From the NCBI GenBank assembly GCA_937889015.1, contig CALARR010000362.1:1-64000 (forward strand): a stretch of DNA of 64,000 bases. The letters run 5' to 3'. Under the pieces are notes generated by a model that ran no database searches, had not been told where the DNA came from, and saw only the letters and a list, made by a program, of their open reading frames with translations. Numbering within the stretch: the stretch's first letter is position 1; every line of letters begins with the position of its first letter. The translations under genes were made by a program, and so were the position numbers. Below are positions 1 through 10,085 of the stretch, in pieces. The stretch is from an uncultured Planctomycetales bacterium. Lineage in GTDB: Bacteria; Planctomycetota; Planctomycetia; Pirellulales; Thermoguttaceae.

Positions 1-12
1 GCAGGAGCGCCC

Positions 13-38
13 GATTCCAGCCGTATTCGGCTGGAATC
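13..38. repeat. Perfect palindromic hairpin element (copy 1)
   Basis: An 11-bp perfect stem (GATTCCAGCCG at 13-23, CGGCTGGAATC at 28-38) closes a 4-base loop TATT. It lies just beyond the stop of the minus-strand peptidase gene and could end its transcript, but no T-run follows. A related hairpin with the same ends and core occurs at 34084-34111, so it may belong to a dispersed palindrome family. Confidence 0.6.
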
Positions 39-71
39 CGGACGGAATTGCGATCATTGGCTGCGCCGGCA

Positions 72-1778
72 TCAATAGCGTTGCTGCACTCCCTCGGCGA
101 AGGCCGCCGCATTCAGTGCTTCCCCTGTAGCATGGCGCGTCAGTTCGTTCCAGTTCAGACTCCGACCCGGCGCGAACACCCGTTCGCGCAAAAACTGCCC
201 CACGGCCGGCTGGCCCACGTAGCTCGCCCGGCGTGGATCCCCGCCCCCGAGCACCTGACTCGCAATCGTCCGCTGCAACTGCGTGGCAAACAACTCGCCA
301 AGCATGTAGTTGTGATAGTACGCCGGAGCAATCACCAGGTGAATCTTGCTGGCATAGTCTGGCAGATCCCGCCCCTCAGGCCGACGCAGGCCCTGATACT
401 GTTCGACCAGATCCCACCACAGGCGGTTCATATCCCGGTCCGGGCGACCGTAGAGTTCCCTCTCAAACCGGAACATCACCTGGCACCAGCGCGAAAAAAT
501 CAAGGCCTGCGCCCGGCGCCGCTGGTCGGCCGCCTGATCGAAGGCCTTCGGATGGGGCACCAGGGCGCCCATCGCCACCAGCCACGCCGAACGGTCCGCA
601 AGCCGCTCGAAGAGCATGGCAATCCCCTCGGTGGTCAGCGTGTGCGACTCGGTGCGCAACACGTAGGGCATGCTCTCCGGAATGTTCTTGCTCGAATAGA
701 CCGCATGCCCCAACTCGTGCAGCATGGTCGACAACCAGCGATGCCCAGGCACGATGTTGGCCAACACGCGCACGTCACCGGCACGGTCAATGTCGGTACA
801 GAAGGCATGCGGATTCTTGCCCGGCTTCTCGTACAGATCGCTGCGGTCCAACACGTCGTCGACAGGCAGACCGATCCCGGCGTAGAACTTGCGGCAGGCG
901 TCAAGAATCTCGATCGACGTGTAGACGCCTTCTTGCGGCGGACCAAATACGTCCGGAACCTCCTGGAAGAAAGGGTCGTGATAGTGCCAGGGACGCAGGT
1001 GTTCGACAGCAATCCCGTACTGCTGTGCCAACGCCGCGTCGATCGTCGCCTTGACCTGCTGGAATGGCCGACGCGTCAAATCATCCAATTGCTCGAACAG
1101 GGCCAGCACTTCGGCTTGGCTTTGCTCACCAAGGGCCAACTGCATCACATGGTAATCGGCATAACCGAGGGACCGGGCGACCTGATTGCGCAACTCGACC
1201 AACTCGCGGAGCATACCGACCACCACCGGCCCGACACCCTTGCTCGCTTCCCACACCGTCTGACGCTTCCTTGAATCCTTGGACTGCGTCAGTACCTGGC
1301 GGACCTGGTTGTCTGTCAGGTCTTCTCCATCCACCCGAGCCCGATAGACATTGAACGCCCTCTCCAGGGCGTTCGATTTCGCCAGAATCCGTTTGATCAA
1401 CTCGGGATCAACCTGCCGGCCCATGGCCTGAAGATACAGCAGTTCGATCTGCCGGGCCAGGCGTCTGTCCGTTGGACCAGCCTGGCGAATCGCCTTCAAT
1501 GCGGCAAACCGCTGGCGATCCGCCAGCTTCAGCTCCAGACAGGTTTCAGCCTCCTGCTTGACCTGATAGTCCTCGTCCTTGCCAGAGATATTGGCCGCCC
1601 ACCAGCGCAGCCCGACCTCGATCTCCAGGGGACGAACCTCCGCCTCATACGTCTGAACGAAACTTCGAGCCTGCGCATCGGCATCGGCATTGTCACCCAC
1701 TTGTGCCGCGGCAAACGTGGCCGTCATATCCATCGCTCCCCATGCAGCCACCAGGCCAATGCAACATTGCCACTTCAT
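72..1778 (-). CDS. M2-family (ACE-like) zinc metallopeptidase, exported
   Basis: A 568-residue zinc peptidase of the gluzincin type. The zinc motif HELGH is at residues 354-358, and a downstream glutamate in TTEGIAML (about residue 384) fits the third ligand. Length and spacing match M2 peptidyl-dipeptidases (angiotensin-converting-enzyme fold), which release dipeptides from peptide C-termini; the related M3 family cannot be fully excluded. The start at 1778 is preferred because it gives a signal peptide (MKWQCC..., cleavage near AAA-Q) with AAGGG about 8 bases upstream. An open extension to 1952 is probably not translated, as it would put a long non-signal N-terminus before the signal peptide. 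It is divergent from the membrane protein at 1885. Likely periplasmic peptide turnover. Confidence 0.85.
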   Translation of the reverse strand: MKWQCCIGLVAAWGAMDMTATFAAAQVGDNADADAQARSFVQTYEAEVRPLEIEVGLRWWAANISGKDEDYQVKQEAETCLELKLADRQRFAALKAIRQAGPTDRRLARQIELLYLQAMGRQVDPELIKRILAKSNALERAFNVYRARVDGEDLTDNQVRQVLTQSKDSRKRQTVWEASKGVGPVVVGMLRELVELRNQVARSLGYADYHVMQLALGEQSQAEVLALFEQLDDLTRRPFQQVKATIDAALAQQYGIAVEHLRPWHYHDPFFQEVPDVFGPPQEGVYTSIEILDACRKFYAGIGLPVDDVLDRSDLYEKPGKNPHAFCTDIDRAGDVRVLANIVPGHRWLSTMLHELGHAVYSSKNIPESMPYVLRTESHTLTTEGIAMLFERLADRSAWLVAMGALVPHPKAFDQAADQRRRAQALIFSRWCQVMFRFERELYGRPDRDMNRLWWDLVEQYQGLRRPEGRDLPDYASKIHLVIAPAYYHNYMLGELFATQLQRTIASQVLGGGDPRRASYVGQPAVGQFLRERVFAPGRSLNWNELTRHATGEALNAAAFAEGVQQRY

Positions 1779-1884
1779 AGGAGAACCCTTATCAACTGAG
1801 ATTCGCCCCATTCTATCCCTGAATCCCGGCGTTGACAGGACCCCTGCCCAAAGCCGACAATTCCCCTTTCGGCAAAGTCGAGGG

Positions 1885-2952
1885 ATGGCCGCAGGGGCAA
1901 ATGGTACGAAGATGGGCAGGAAGCTACTTATCGTCGCCTTGAAGGTGGGCATTTCGCTGGCCTTGGTCGGCTATCTTGCCTACAGCGTGCAGGACAACCG
2001 GGTCTTCGGTGACCTGTGGAGCCAGCCCAAGCGATGGGAATTTCTGGTCGCGGCCCTCCTGGCCTGTGCGGCTGCAACCGTGGTTTCGATCGTGCGCTGG
2101 GGCTACTTGGTCCGCGCCCTGGAGATCCCATTCCCCCTGAAGGAGTCCCTGCGTCTGGGATTCCTGGGATACCTGTTCAATCTGGCTCCGATGGGCATTG
2201 TCGGTGGCGACGTACTCAAGGCAGTACTGCTCGCTTTGCGGCATCCCGGCAACCAGGCAAAGGCCGTGGCCTCGGTGATCGTCGATCGCATCATGGGGCT
2301 GTACGTCATGTTCGTGGTGGCATCTCTGGCCATCCTCGCCACCCGGTTCTATTCCGCGCCCGTGCCCGAAATCCGCCAATTGTCCCTGGCAGCTCTGGGG
2401 ATTACCCTTCTGGGCACGCTCGTCATTGCCGCGTTGCTCACGCCGCACGCCACCGACAACCGACTGATACAAACCCTCGAGCGACTGCCCAAGGTGGGTC
2501 CGCACCTGCAGCATGCCGTCGAGTCGTTGCGCATGTACCGCAGGCGGCCGCGAGTGCTGTGGATCGCAACCGCCATGAGCTTCGGCGTCCACATCCTCCT
2601 GGCCATCGGCGTGTTCTGCATCGCTTGCGGCTTGCCCGGCGAGCATCTGTCCCTGCCCAACCACTTGGTAGTCGTCCCCTTGAGCTTTGCGGCGGGCGTG
2701 ATTCCGCTGCCGCTGGGACCGACCGAATGGGTCCTGGATCTGCTCTACCGCAGTGTTCCTTTGCCGGACGGCTCTTTCTTACCGCCAGGACAAGGCTTGA
2801 TCGTCACCTTGGCTTACCGCGCGATCTGCGTCACGATCGCGATCGTGGGGGTCGGCTACTACCTGACCGGACGGAGGGAGGTATCGGCCGTGCTGCACCA
2901 AAGTCAACAGGGCACGGGGACCGACAGAGGCGATCTGTCCGCCGGCAACTGA
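1885..2952 (+). CDS. Flippase-like integral membrane protein (LPG synthase TM / UPF0104 family)
   Basis: A 355-residue polytopic membrane protein with about seven to eight hydrophobic segments and the family feature of a short loop after the first helix followed by RWGYLVRALEIPF (approx. residues 60-75) and FLGYLFNLAPMGIVGGDVLKA. This family (lysylphosphatidylglycerol synthetase transmembrane region, AglD-like, UPF0104) is thought to move or modify lipid-linked substrates; the exact substrate is unknown. No aminoacyl-transfer domain follows, so lysyl-PG synthesis is not implied. The start at 1885 was chosen because an upstream extension would overlap the divergent peptidase gene; 1912 (MGRKLL) is an alternative. 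Its stop converges with ggt at 2972, with only 19 bases between. Confidence 0.8.
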   Translation: MAAGANGTKMGRKLLIVALKVGISLALVGYLAYSVQDNRVFGDLWSQPKRWEFLVAALLACAAATVVSIVRWGYLVRALEIPFPLKESLRLGFLGYLFNLAPMGIVGGDVLKAVLLALRHPGNQAKAVASVIVDRIMGLYVMFVVASLAILATRFYSAPVPEIRQLSLAALGITLLGTLVIAALLTPHATDNRLIQTLERLPKVGPHLQHAVESLRMYRRRPRVLWIATAMSFGVHILLAIGVFCIACGLPGEHLSLPNHLVVVPLSFAAGVIPLPLGPTEWVLDLLYRSVPLPDGSFLPPGQGLIVTLAYRAICVTIAIVGVGYYLTGRREVSAVLHQSQQGTGTDRGDLSAGN

Positions 2953-2971
2953 TCGGCATGGCAGTCACGCG

Positions 2972-4672
2972 TTATCGGCTTGCGGCCTTGCCCGGAACCC
3001 GCGGATCAAAGGCCCCCACCCACAGCCCATCGCTGGTGCGTTGAATGGCCTGGGTAACGCCCGCCGAACCGCTCACCGCCGTTTCGTGGCCCAAAGCGTT
3101 CAAACGCTGCACGACCGCCGGATCGAACCCCTTCTCCAAGAACAGCTTGTTGGGACTCCACTGGTGATGAATCCGCTTGACGCCAAGGGCCTCGCCGGGC
3201 GTCATGCCCAGATCCAGATGATGGATCAGCGCCTGGACGACTTGAGTAATGATCTTGGGACCGCCGGCCGCCCCTACGGTGAAGATCGGTTGGCCCTGGC
3301 GAAGCACGATGGTGGGACTCATGCTCGACAGGGGACGCTTGTGCGGTGCGATCGCATTGGCCTCCGCGCCCACCAGTCCTGTGGCGCTGGGCACGCCCGG
3401 CGAAATCGAGAAGTCATCCATCTCATCATTGAGAATCACTCCGGTCCCAGGCACCATGACTCGTGCCCCGAAGCCCAGATTCACGGTTGTGGTCAAGGCG
3501 ACCCAGTTGCCCTCGCTGTCCGCGGCAGCGATATGAGTCGTGTTCTTTCCGAAGTAGTCGTCTCTCCAACCAGGCGGCTGCCCCGGGCCGTCCACCTTGG
3601 CCACGGCATCCAGGCGGATGCGTTTGGCCAGTTCCGCGGCATACTTCTTGTCCACAAGCCCCTTGGGTACGCGAACGAAATCCGGGTCTCCCAACCAATA
3701 AGCTCGGTCTGCAAAAGCCAACTTCATGGCCTCGGCCACAACGTGATAGAAGACGGCCGTATCCCGGTCACGCAGTTCTTTCAGATCGAAGTGCTCCAGG
3801 ATATTCATGATCTGCAGCACGTGAACGCCGCCCGAACTGGGTGGCGGCATGCTCACCAGGGTCCACTCGCGGTAGGTCCCTACCAGCGGATCCCGTCGGC
3901 GAGCGCGATAGGCGGCTAGATCGTCGGCCGAAATGATCCCGCCATGACTGGCCATCCATGCTCCGAGTGACTGGGCGAACGGTCCGCGATAGAACCAGTT
4001 GATGCCCTGCTGCGCCACGGCGCGATAGGTTCGCGCCAGATCAGGTTGCTTCAGCACCTCGCCTTCCCCCAAGGGCGAACCGTCTGCGTGCAGAAAAGCC
4101 GTCCGGCAACCTGGGTCGTCGGCAAAGTCCTTGGCAGCCGCCTTGAACCGCCGCGCATTGAGGGCATCCACAGCAAATCCTCGCTCTGCTATCTCGGCCG
4201 CCGGCATCAGCAACTCCGCCAGGCTCAGGCGTCCGAAGTTGCGTACCGCATCCTCATACGCCGCCAAGGCCCCAGGCACCGCCACGGCCAACGGACCGCG
4301 CTGCGCCAGCTTGGGTTGCAATTCGCCATTGCGGACATACAGGTCGCGGTGGGCCTTGCCCGCGGCGGTCTCTCGACCGTCAATGACGGCCAAGGAACCG
4401 TCGGCTCGTCGCAAGAGAATGAAGCACCCGCCGCCGACCCCAGAATTGGTTGTATCGACAACCCCCAGCGTCAGGGCCGCGGCCACGGCCGCGTCCACGG
4501 CATTGCCGCCACGTCCCAGGACGGCCAGACCGGCATCCGTGGCCAAAGGATGCACCGTGGCCACGCAGCCGGAATCCGCCAGGACACTCGGCGGCACAGC
4601 CGTCAACAACACCGCCAGCAACAACATCCGGTGGCAACTCCCGACACGCGTGGTCTTGGCAACAATCGCCAT
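2972..4672 (-). CDS. ggt: Gamma-glutamyltransferase
   Basis: A 566-residue precursor of the Ntn-hydrolase gamma-glutamyltransferase family, which cleaves or transfers the gamma-glutamyl group of glutathione and related peptides in the periplasm. An N-terminal signal peptide (MAIVAK...LLLAVLLTAV) is followed by ATVHPLATDAG and RGGNAVDAAVAAALTLGVV typical of the large subunit. The autocleavage threonine is the first T of TTH at residue about 378, followed by AAADSEGNWVALTTTVN. The small-subunit motif PLSSMSPTIV is also present. Start 4672 was chosen over 4705 because GAGGT lies 5-6 bases before it. The enzyme looks complete, with all expected motifs. Confidence 0.93.
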   Translation of the reverse strand: MAIVAKTTRVGSCHRMLLLAVLLTAVPPSVLADSGCVATVHPLATDAGLAVLGRGGNAVDAAVAAALTLGVVDTTNSGVGGGCFILLRRADGSLAVIDGRETAAGKAHRDLYVRNGELQPKLAQRGPLAVAVPGALAAYEDAVRNFGRLSLAELLMPAAEIAERGFAVDALNARRFKAAAKDFADDPGCRTAFLHADGSPLGEGEVLKQPDLARTYRAVAQQGINWFYRGPFAQSLGAWMASHGGIISADDLAAYRARRRDPLVGTYREWTLVSMPPPSSGGVHVLQIMNILEHFDLKELRDRDTAVFYHVVAEAMKLAFADRAYWLGDPDFVRVPKGLVDKKYAAELAKRIRLDAVAKVDGPGQPPGWRDDYFGKNTTHIAAADSEGNWVALTTTVNLGFGARVMVPGTGVILNDEMDDFSISPGVPSATGLVGAEANAIAPHKRPLSSMSPTIVLRQGQPIFTVGAAGGPKIITQVVQALIHHLDLGMTPGEALGVKRIHHQWSPNKLFLEKGFDPAVVQRLNALGHETAVSGSAGVTQAIQRTSDGLWVGAFDPRVPGKAASR

Positions 4673-4789
4673 GGCATACCTCGAAATGAAACAAGACGCT
4701 GGCATTCAGCAGCCTTGCTCGCCAAATGCCAGCGCCGGTCAATGCAGTCCAGACAACATCCGGAATGGCCTGTCCCTCGCCACTCGGCT

Positions 4790-6106
4790 CTACACCAGAG
4801 GCGTGACGCCGGGCATGGCAACCGGATAGTTGCCATTCGCATCCGGCTTGGTCGGCGGCTCCGCATCCCAGGCATAGGCCGCAGGCGCCAGCGTCTGCTG
4901 TGAATTGATGGCCTGTTCCCAGGTGATCTGCTTGCCCGTGTAATTCACCATCCGCCCCAGAATGGCCAGCATGGTGCTGTAAGCCATGTACTGCCCGTTG
5001 TTGATCGGCGTGCCGGCGCGGATGGCCTTGAACAGGGCCTCGTGCTCGGCCACGTACATGTTGCACTTCACCTTGCTCTCGTATTTCCAGGCGTTGGGCC
5101 CTTCGATCACGTTCTTGAGGATGTTCGCTCGGCCCTTGGTCCCCAGAAAGATGTCGGATGTCTCGTTGAAGCAGCCCCCCTGTTGCCGCGTGTAGGAATA
5201 CGCGCGAACGCCGTTGGGCCACTCGTAGCACACGGCATGGTGGTCAAAAATGTCGCCGTACTTCGAAGCGTCCGTGCGCACCTGGCGTCCTCCCATGCCG
5301 AAGGCCTGCAACGGCGGCTGATCGTGCATCGCCCACAGGGCCTTGTCCAGGCTGTGTACGTGCTGCTCCACGTTGTGGTCGCCGGAAAGCCAGGTGAAGT
5401 AATACCAGTTGCGGATCTGGTATTCCATTTCACTCCAACTGGGATCGCGTTCACGGAAACCGGCGTGGGCGCACAGATACAATTCCTGCATGGCGATGAT
5501 GTCGCCAATGGCCCCGTCCAGAATGCGATTCATCGTCTCCTGTACGGCCGTATGATAGCGCCAACACAGACCGGAGACAATGTTCAACCCCTTCTTCTTC
5601 GCCTCCTCGCTGGTGGCCAGAATGGATCGGATGCCCGGAGCGTCGACGGCCACCGGCTTCTCACAGAAGATGTGCTTGCCGGCGTCCACAGCCGCCTTCA
5701 GATGCTTGGGGCGGAAGTGCGGTGTCTCCGCTAGACAAACGACGTCGATGCCGCTGTCCAGCACCTTCTGATAAGCATCGAATCCCGCGAAGCGGCGCTC
5801 CGCCGGAACGTCCACCCGGTCGCCGAACTGCTTCGTCAGGTTCGCCACACTCGTCTCGATGCGGTCGGCAAACGCATCGCCCATGGCCACAAGCTTCGTG
5901 TTCGGATCCGCGGTCAACGCGTTGGCCGCGGCCCCGCTCCCTCGTCCTCCGCAACCGATCAAACCAATCTTCAGCACATCGCTGCCCGCCGCGTGGGCCG
6001 AGCGCGCAACCGACAGCCCACCGGCCAGTGCGCCAGCAACGGCCGAGGCCTTGAGAAAATCACGACGCGAAGCACACCGATCGCTGGACTTTCGCAGCTC
6101 ACTCAT
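4790..6106 (-). CDS. Tat-exported Gfo/Idh/MocA-family oxidoreductase
   Basis: A 438-residue NAD(P)-dependent oxidoreductase-fold protein. The N-terminus carries a twin-arginine signal (SRRDFLKAS, followed by a hydrophobic stretch and AHA), then the Rossmann dinucleotide motif IGLIGCGGRGSGAA. The classical CEKP motif (IFCEKPVAVDAPG) with its catalytic lysine is intact, unlike the two other Gfo/Idh genes in this window. Start 6106 is supported by AAGGAG about 6 bases upstream. Planctomycetes carry many such exported paralogues, presumed to act on sugars or sugar derivatives in the periplasm; the substrate cannot be read from sequence. It lies on the same strand as ggt, 117 bases upstream of it. 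Confidence 0.88.
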   Translation of the reverse strand: MSELRKSSDRCASRRDFLKASAVAGALAGGLSVARSAHAAGSDVLKIGLIGCGGRGSGAAANALTADPNTKLVAMGDAFADRIETSVANLTKQFGDRVDVPAERRFAGFDAYQKVLDSGIDVVCLAETPHFRPKHLKAAVDAGKHIFCEKPVAVDAPGIRSILATSEEAKKKGLNIVSGLCWRYHTAVQETMNRILDGAIGDIIAMQELYLCAHAGFRERDPSWSEMEYQIRNWYYFTWLSGDHNVEQHVHSLDKALWAMHDQPPLQAFGMGGRQVRTDASKYGDIFDHHAVCYEWPNGVRAYSYTRQQGGCFNETSDIFLGTKGRANILKNVIEGPNAWKYESKVKCNMYVAEHEALFKAIRAGTPINNGQYMAYSTMLAILGRMVNYTGKQITWEQAINSQQTLAPAAYAWDAEPPTKPDANGNYPVAMPGVTPLV

Positions 6107-6280
6107 GGAAGGCTCCTTGGCAGGCAGGAAGAACCAGTTCGAGCACGCGCCCGTCCCGGTCGTTCTTGGGGAGAAGGCGGCGGGGATCAATCCGTATCCT
6201 AACTCACGCTAGGGGCCATGCCAAGTAGTGAGCCGCGGCGCGTGCGGCAGTGCCAAGAGCGTCTGGCCCGTCGAGCCAAT

Positions 6281-7429
6281 TCACTGCACCTTGGCCATAT
6301 AGCGCAAGAACTCGGCGTCGAGCTTGCTCAAGTCGCCGAAGGCCGCTGTAAACTCGGCCAGCCGCTTTTCCGGACCGTCTTCCCTCAGGGGAGGCTTCGC
6401 CGAGAGCACACGTACGTAGTCCACATACTGCTTAGGCTTCTGGCGAATCAAGAAATACGTCAGAGCCCATGCCTCTGCGTAGGCATCCAAGCCTCTTTGG
6501 GGATCACGAAACCGCTTGTCGTCAGCCACGAGCGTCCGCAGCGAGTCACTGGGACGCCCTCGCAGATACTGACGAAACCGTTGCAGCCGCATCCGATTGA
6601 CGCCCCCAATATTGCGCCACCCCTTGGCAGCCGCCAGGTCGGGCGTCTCGAAGTAAATGGCAATCCCCTCGCAGAACCAGAGAGGCGTGTCACTCATGCG
6701 CTGATGCAGACCACAATTGAAGGCGATCTGGTGCGTGGCTTCGTGCATGATCGTGGCCACCGTCCGCTCGGCGTCGGGCCGTGACAGAACGGCGTTGATC
6801 TGAGCCTGCACGTTCTTGGGTTTGCCCTGCGGAAAACTCTCCACGCCCGTCAAATCGCACATGGTCATGCGATTCGTCTGCAGGCTGTAGTAGCCGATGA
6901 TCGACGAAGCCCCATCGCCCGCTTCCGGCCGCGCATACTCGATGTAGTTCCGCCGATCGGCAAAGACCACGGCCACCAAGGGGAATTCCGGAGGGGTGAT
7001 CGTGAAGCCCTTCTTCGTCCAATAGTTGTCAAAGGCCTTGTACAATTGCTCGAACAATGCCCCGCACCACTGCGCGTATTCGCGCGTCGTGTTGAAGCAA
7101 ATCAGGTAGTGAGCCGTGCGGAAAGTGTCGAACCCCCGCGGCAACTCCGCCAGCAGACGCCGACTCAGGCCCTCCATGTCCAGCGGCGCAAAGGGCGTCT
7201 GGTCGCTGCTGCTCTTGACGATCTCGTTCGGCTGCACGGGCCAAAGCAAGCCATCCCGAGCCAACAACAACAGCCCGCCGTCTTGCGCCTGAACCACCAC
7301 CCGCCCCTCAAGCGTCGTCTCACGACCACCGGTGTTCACCACCAGATGATCCATCCCCAACCCGGCGGCCGAAACCAGAAAGCACAGCATCACGAGGGAC
7401 GTGGTCAGAAATCGCGGCCGAATGGGCAT
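6281..7429 (-). CDS. DUF1570 protein, putative exported HExxH metalloprotease
   Basis: A 382-residue protein with an N-terminal signal peptide (MPIRPRFLTTSLVMLCFLVSA). The centre holds MHEATHQIAFNCGL, a zincin HExxH motif, followed by WFCEGIAIYFE, whose glutamate suits a gluzincin third ligand. This arrangement is typical of DUF1570, a family much expanded in planctomycetes with no well-established substrate. A second protein of the same general type is at 33198. Function as a protease is inferred from the motif only. Confidence 0.8.
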   Translation of the reverse strand: MPIRPRFLTTSLVMLCFLVSAAGLGMDHLVVNTGGRETTLEGRVVVQAQDGGLLLLARDGLLWPVQPNEIVKSSSDQTPFAPLDMEGLSRRLLAELPRGFDTFRTAHYLICFNTTREYAQWCGALFEQLYKAFDNYWTKKGFTITPPEFPLVAVVFADRRNYIEYARPEAGDGASSIIGYYSLQTNRMTMCDLTGVESFPQGKPKNVQAQINAVLSRPDAERTVATIMHEATHQIAFNCGLHQRMSDTPLWFCEGIAIYFETPDLAAAKGWRNIGGVNRMRLQRFRQYLRGRPSDSLRTLVADDKRFRDPQRGLDAYAEAWALTYFLIRQKPKQYVDYVRVLSAKPPLREDGPEKRLAEFTAAFGDLSKLDAEFLRYMAKVQ

Positions 7430-7591
7430 GCTGCAGTACGCCGAGAGGGTGCGGAGGGACGTCTAGCTCCATTATAACTGTAGCTTGACCGAGCCAACGC
7501 GAGCCCCCCCTCCATTGGCGATCGCGCGTCCGACCCACTGGCTCAGGCGCGAATGCCCCAGCAACGGCACTCGCCGGCCACCGCCCCTGCG

Positions 7592-9766
7592 TCACTGCGA
7601 TACCCGGGTGCGAGTCTGGCGCAGTAACACCTTCTGCGGATTGTTCTTCCAGCGATACTTGCCCGCGAAGTCGGCTGGCGTGAAGACCTTGGGCCCTTGA
7701 TCCGCGATGGCCGCAAACACCAGCTCCTTTTCGGCCCCTGGCGTGGCAATGTAGTTGCCTTCTGGGGTGAAGACTGCGTAATTGCGCTCGCTGAAGAACG
7801 CGAAGATCCGCCGCAGTTCGCCCGAACTGGCGTCGTAGAGGCGGATCGTGCCGTCGTCGCGGCGTGCGGCGGCCACGTACTTCCCGTTGGGCGAAAGGTA
7901 GTACAAGGCGTAGTGCCGGATGACGGGCTCCAAGGTCACCTCGCGGATCTTGTTTCGCGCGGCCACGTCCCAAGCGACAACCTTCTCCCAGCAGGCAGCC
8001 ACCAGGGTCTTGCCGCCATCCTGCCAGGCAAGCGTGGCGGTAAAGGGCAAGGCCGTGGTCAGATCCTGAAATTCCGTCTCGCCGCTGGGCGACAACACTC
8101 CCACTGCCGTCCATTCAGCCCCAGCCAGGGTCCGCCCGTCCGGCGACCAGGAAACCCATGTCAAGAACCGGCCACAGTCGCGAACCAGGCGGCCAGACTG
8201 TACGTCCCAGACATGGGCCATTCCAGAAGTGGCCACGCGGCTGCCATCGGGCGACCACGCCGAGAAACCGTTCCAGTTCTCTTCCGGTCGCCCCAAAGCC
8301 TGCACGGTACGCCCCAGCGACAAGTCCTCAATCCACACCCGTTGCTTGCCATCGCGCACCAGAATCCGTCGGCCATCCGGACTCCAGACAACGTTCTTGA
8401 TATCCTCGTAGCCGGAACGGATCTCGCGTGTCTTCTGTCCTGCCTGACCGTCCAGAAAGTGCAGCACGTCGTCCGAACCACCCGCGGCGATTATGCGGCC
8501 GCTGGGATGCCAGTCGATGGCCTCCATCCAGTTCACACCGTTAATTGGTCGGCACTGACCAGAGACCAGATCCCAGATCACAACGTGGTCGTGTACTGCG
8601 AAGGCCAATCGCGAACTATCGCGGGAAAAGGCCAGGTTACTCGGAATGTCCACTGGCCCATTCCTCGGCGGCACGCTGCTGACCGGCGCCGGCATCTTCG
8701 CATTCCAGATCCACAATGTCCCCAGGTTGTCGCCCGCCGCCAACTCCTGGCTGTCAGCCGACCAGGCAAGGGCGTCTAGGCCCAGGCCGCGCGGATTCGG
8801 AACTTCACGGATCAGGTTGCCCGAATTCGGGTCCCACAGACGGAATTTCTGCTGATTCGCCGTGGCCAACACCTTCCCGTTAGGCGACCAGGCCATACGC
8901 CCCACGGCCTGCGGGATCTTGCGCAGCAGCGTGCCTGTCGCAGCATCCCACAAACGCGCGCTTTCATCCCCTATCCCCGATAGCGAGGCCAGAACACGAC
9001 TGTCCGGCGACCAGGCTAATGTGTGTACATTGCCCGGGCTGCCTGAAATCGTCTTGCTTCGCAACTGCAACTTGCAGTCGAACAAGACCAGGCTCCCATC
9101 TCCTAAACTGCCGGCCAACCAGCGTCCGTTCGGGGACCACGCCACGGCCTCCAGCGCGCCACCCAACTCATCCACGCTCCATAGTTGCTTGCCTGACTCA
9201 GCGTTCCATACCCGCAGACAGGCGTCTTCGTGGGCAGCGGCCAAGTGATGGCCATCAGGAGACCAGGCAAGCTGCCGGACCAGATGGGGATCCACGTAAA
9301 TACGCTGCACACTCTTGCCCGAATCCGGATCCCAAACGTGAATCTCCCCGGTGGCATCGGAAGACGCCAGGTATTTTCCATCAACGGACCAGACCACGCA
9401 GAGAACCGTATTGAGATGCCCTGTGAGGATCGCCACAGGAACTTGCTGCCGGTTCCAGATCCGTACCGTGCCATCCGCTCCCCCCGTGGCAATCCACGTG
9501 CCGTTCGCACTATACGCCACACTGCGAATCCCGCCGCGATGTCGCCGGCTTTCGATGGTCCAAGTGCTGAGCCCCTTGATCGAAGGCGTCGCAAAGACCA
9601 TCTCTATCGGCGAGAAGACCTCGACGCCGACCACTGGTGGTGACAGAAAGAACGCAACCCACAATAGTGCGGATCCCCGCACCACGGCTGCCAATGCAGC
9701 CGCAATGCGAGGACACATCGCAGGAAGCTTATTCTTCGCGCCGACTCCTTGGCAGCCCCCAGCCAT
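7592..9766 (-). CDS. WD40-repeat protein with N-terminal membrane anchor
   Basis: A 724-residue protein built almost entirely of WD40 repeats (recurring WSPDGR/N..LA and V.IWD/RLWD units, roughly a dozen copies, enough for two propellers). One hydrophobic segment near residues 30-50 (GSALLWVAFFLSPPVVG) is a signal anchor or signal peptide. Start 9766 was chosen over 9826 because GGGAG sits 6 bases upstream. WD40 propellers act as interaction scaffolds; no enzymatic domain is fused, so the partner and role remain unknown. The C-terminal section around KVFTPADFAGKYRW resembles the terminal region seen in planctomycete WD40 proteins. Confidence 0.85.
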   Translation of the reverse strand: MAGGCQGVGAKNKLPAMCPRIAAALAAVVRGSALLWVAFFLSPPVVGVEVFSPIEMVFATPSIKGLSTWTIESRRHRGGIRSVAYSANGTWIATGGADGTVRIWNRQQVPVAILTGHLNTVLCVVWSVDGKYLASSDATGEIHVWDPDSGKSVQRIYVDPHLVRQLAWSPDGHHLAAAHEDACLRVWNAESGKQLWSVDELGGALEAVAWSPNGRWLAGSLGDGSLVLFDCKLQLRSKTISGSPGNVHTLAWSPDSRVLASLSGIGDESARLWDAATGTLLRKIPQAVGRMAWSPNGKVLATANQQKFRLWDPNSGNLIREVPNPRGLGLDALAWSADSQELAAGDNLGTLWIWNAKMPAPVSSVPPRNGPVDIPSNLAFSRDSSRLAFAVHDHVVIWDLVSGQCRPINGVNWMEAIDWHPSGRIIAAGGSDDVLHFLDGQAGQKTREIRSGYEDIKNVVWSPDGRRILVRDGKQRVWIEDLSLGRTVQALGRPEENWNGFSAWSPDGSRVATSGMAHVWDVQSGRLVRDCGRFLTWVSWSPDGRTLAGAEWTAVGVLSPSGETEFQDLTTALPFTATLAWQDGGKTLVAACWEKVVAWDVAARNKIREVTLEPVIRHYALYYLSPNGKYVAAARRDDGTIRLYDASSGELRRIFAFFSERNYAVFTPEGNYIATPGAEKELVFAAIADQGPKVFTPADFAGKYRWKNNPQKVLLRQTRTRVSQ

Positions 9767-10085
9767 TGACAGCTCCCGTCTCAGCATCTGGCCCAAACCG
9801 TCGCGTGGCGGCACGATCCGCTCCACGGAAAAACCCAGTCTATGGGGGGCGCAGCGCGCATTGCAATGGGGATGGGGCAGGCAAAGGCCATGGCGTGCCA
9901 GCTCACACGACTACCCCCGCCAAGGCGTTCCCCTCCGACGCACACACGCCGCATTCTCTTGACAGTCGAGGTCGTCTGGACACGCACAGCCGACCCTGCT
10001 ACCTTACTCGCCCGCCGACGTTCGCCCGAGGGAATTGGTCGGGCGAGACCAACCGGGGGGTCTAGAAAGACGAGGAATTGACCGT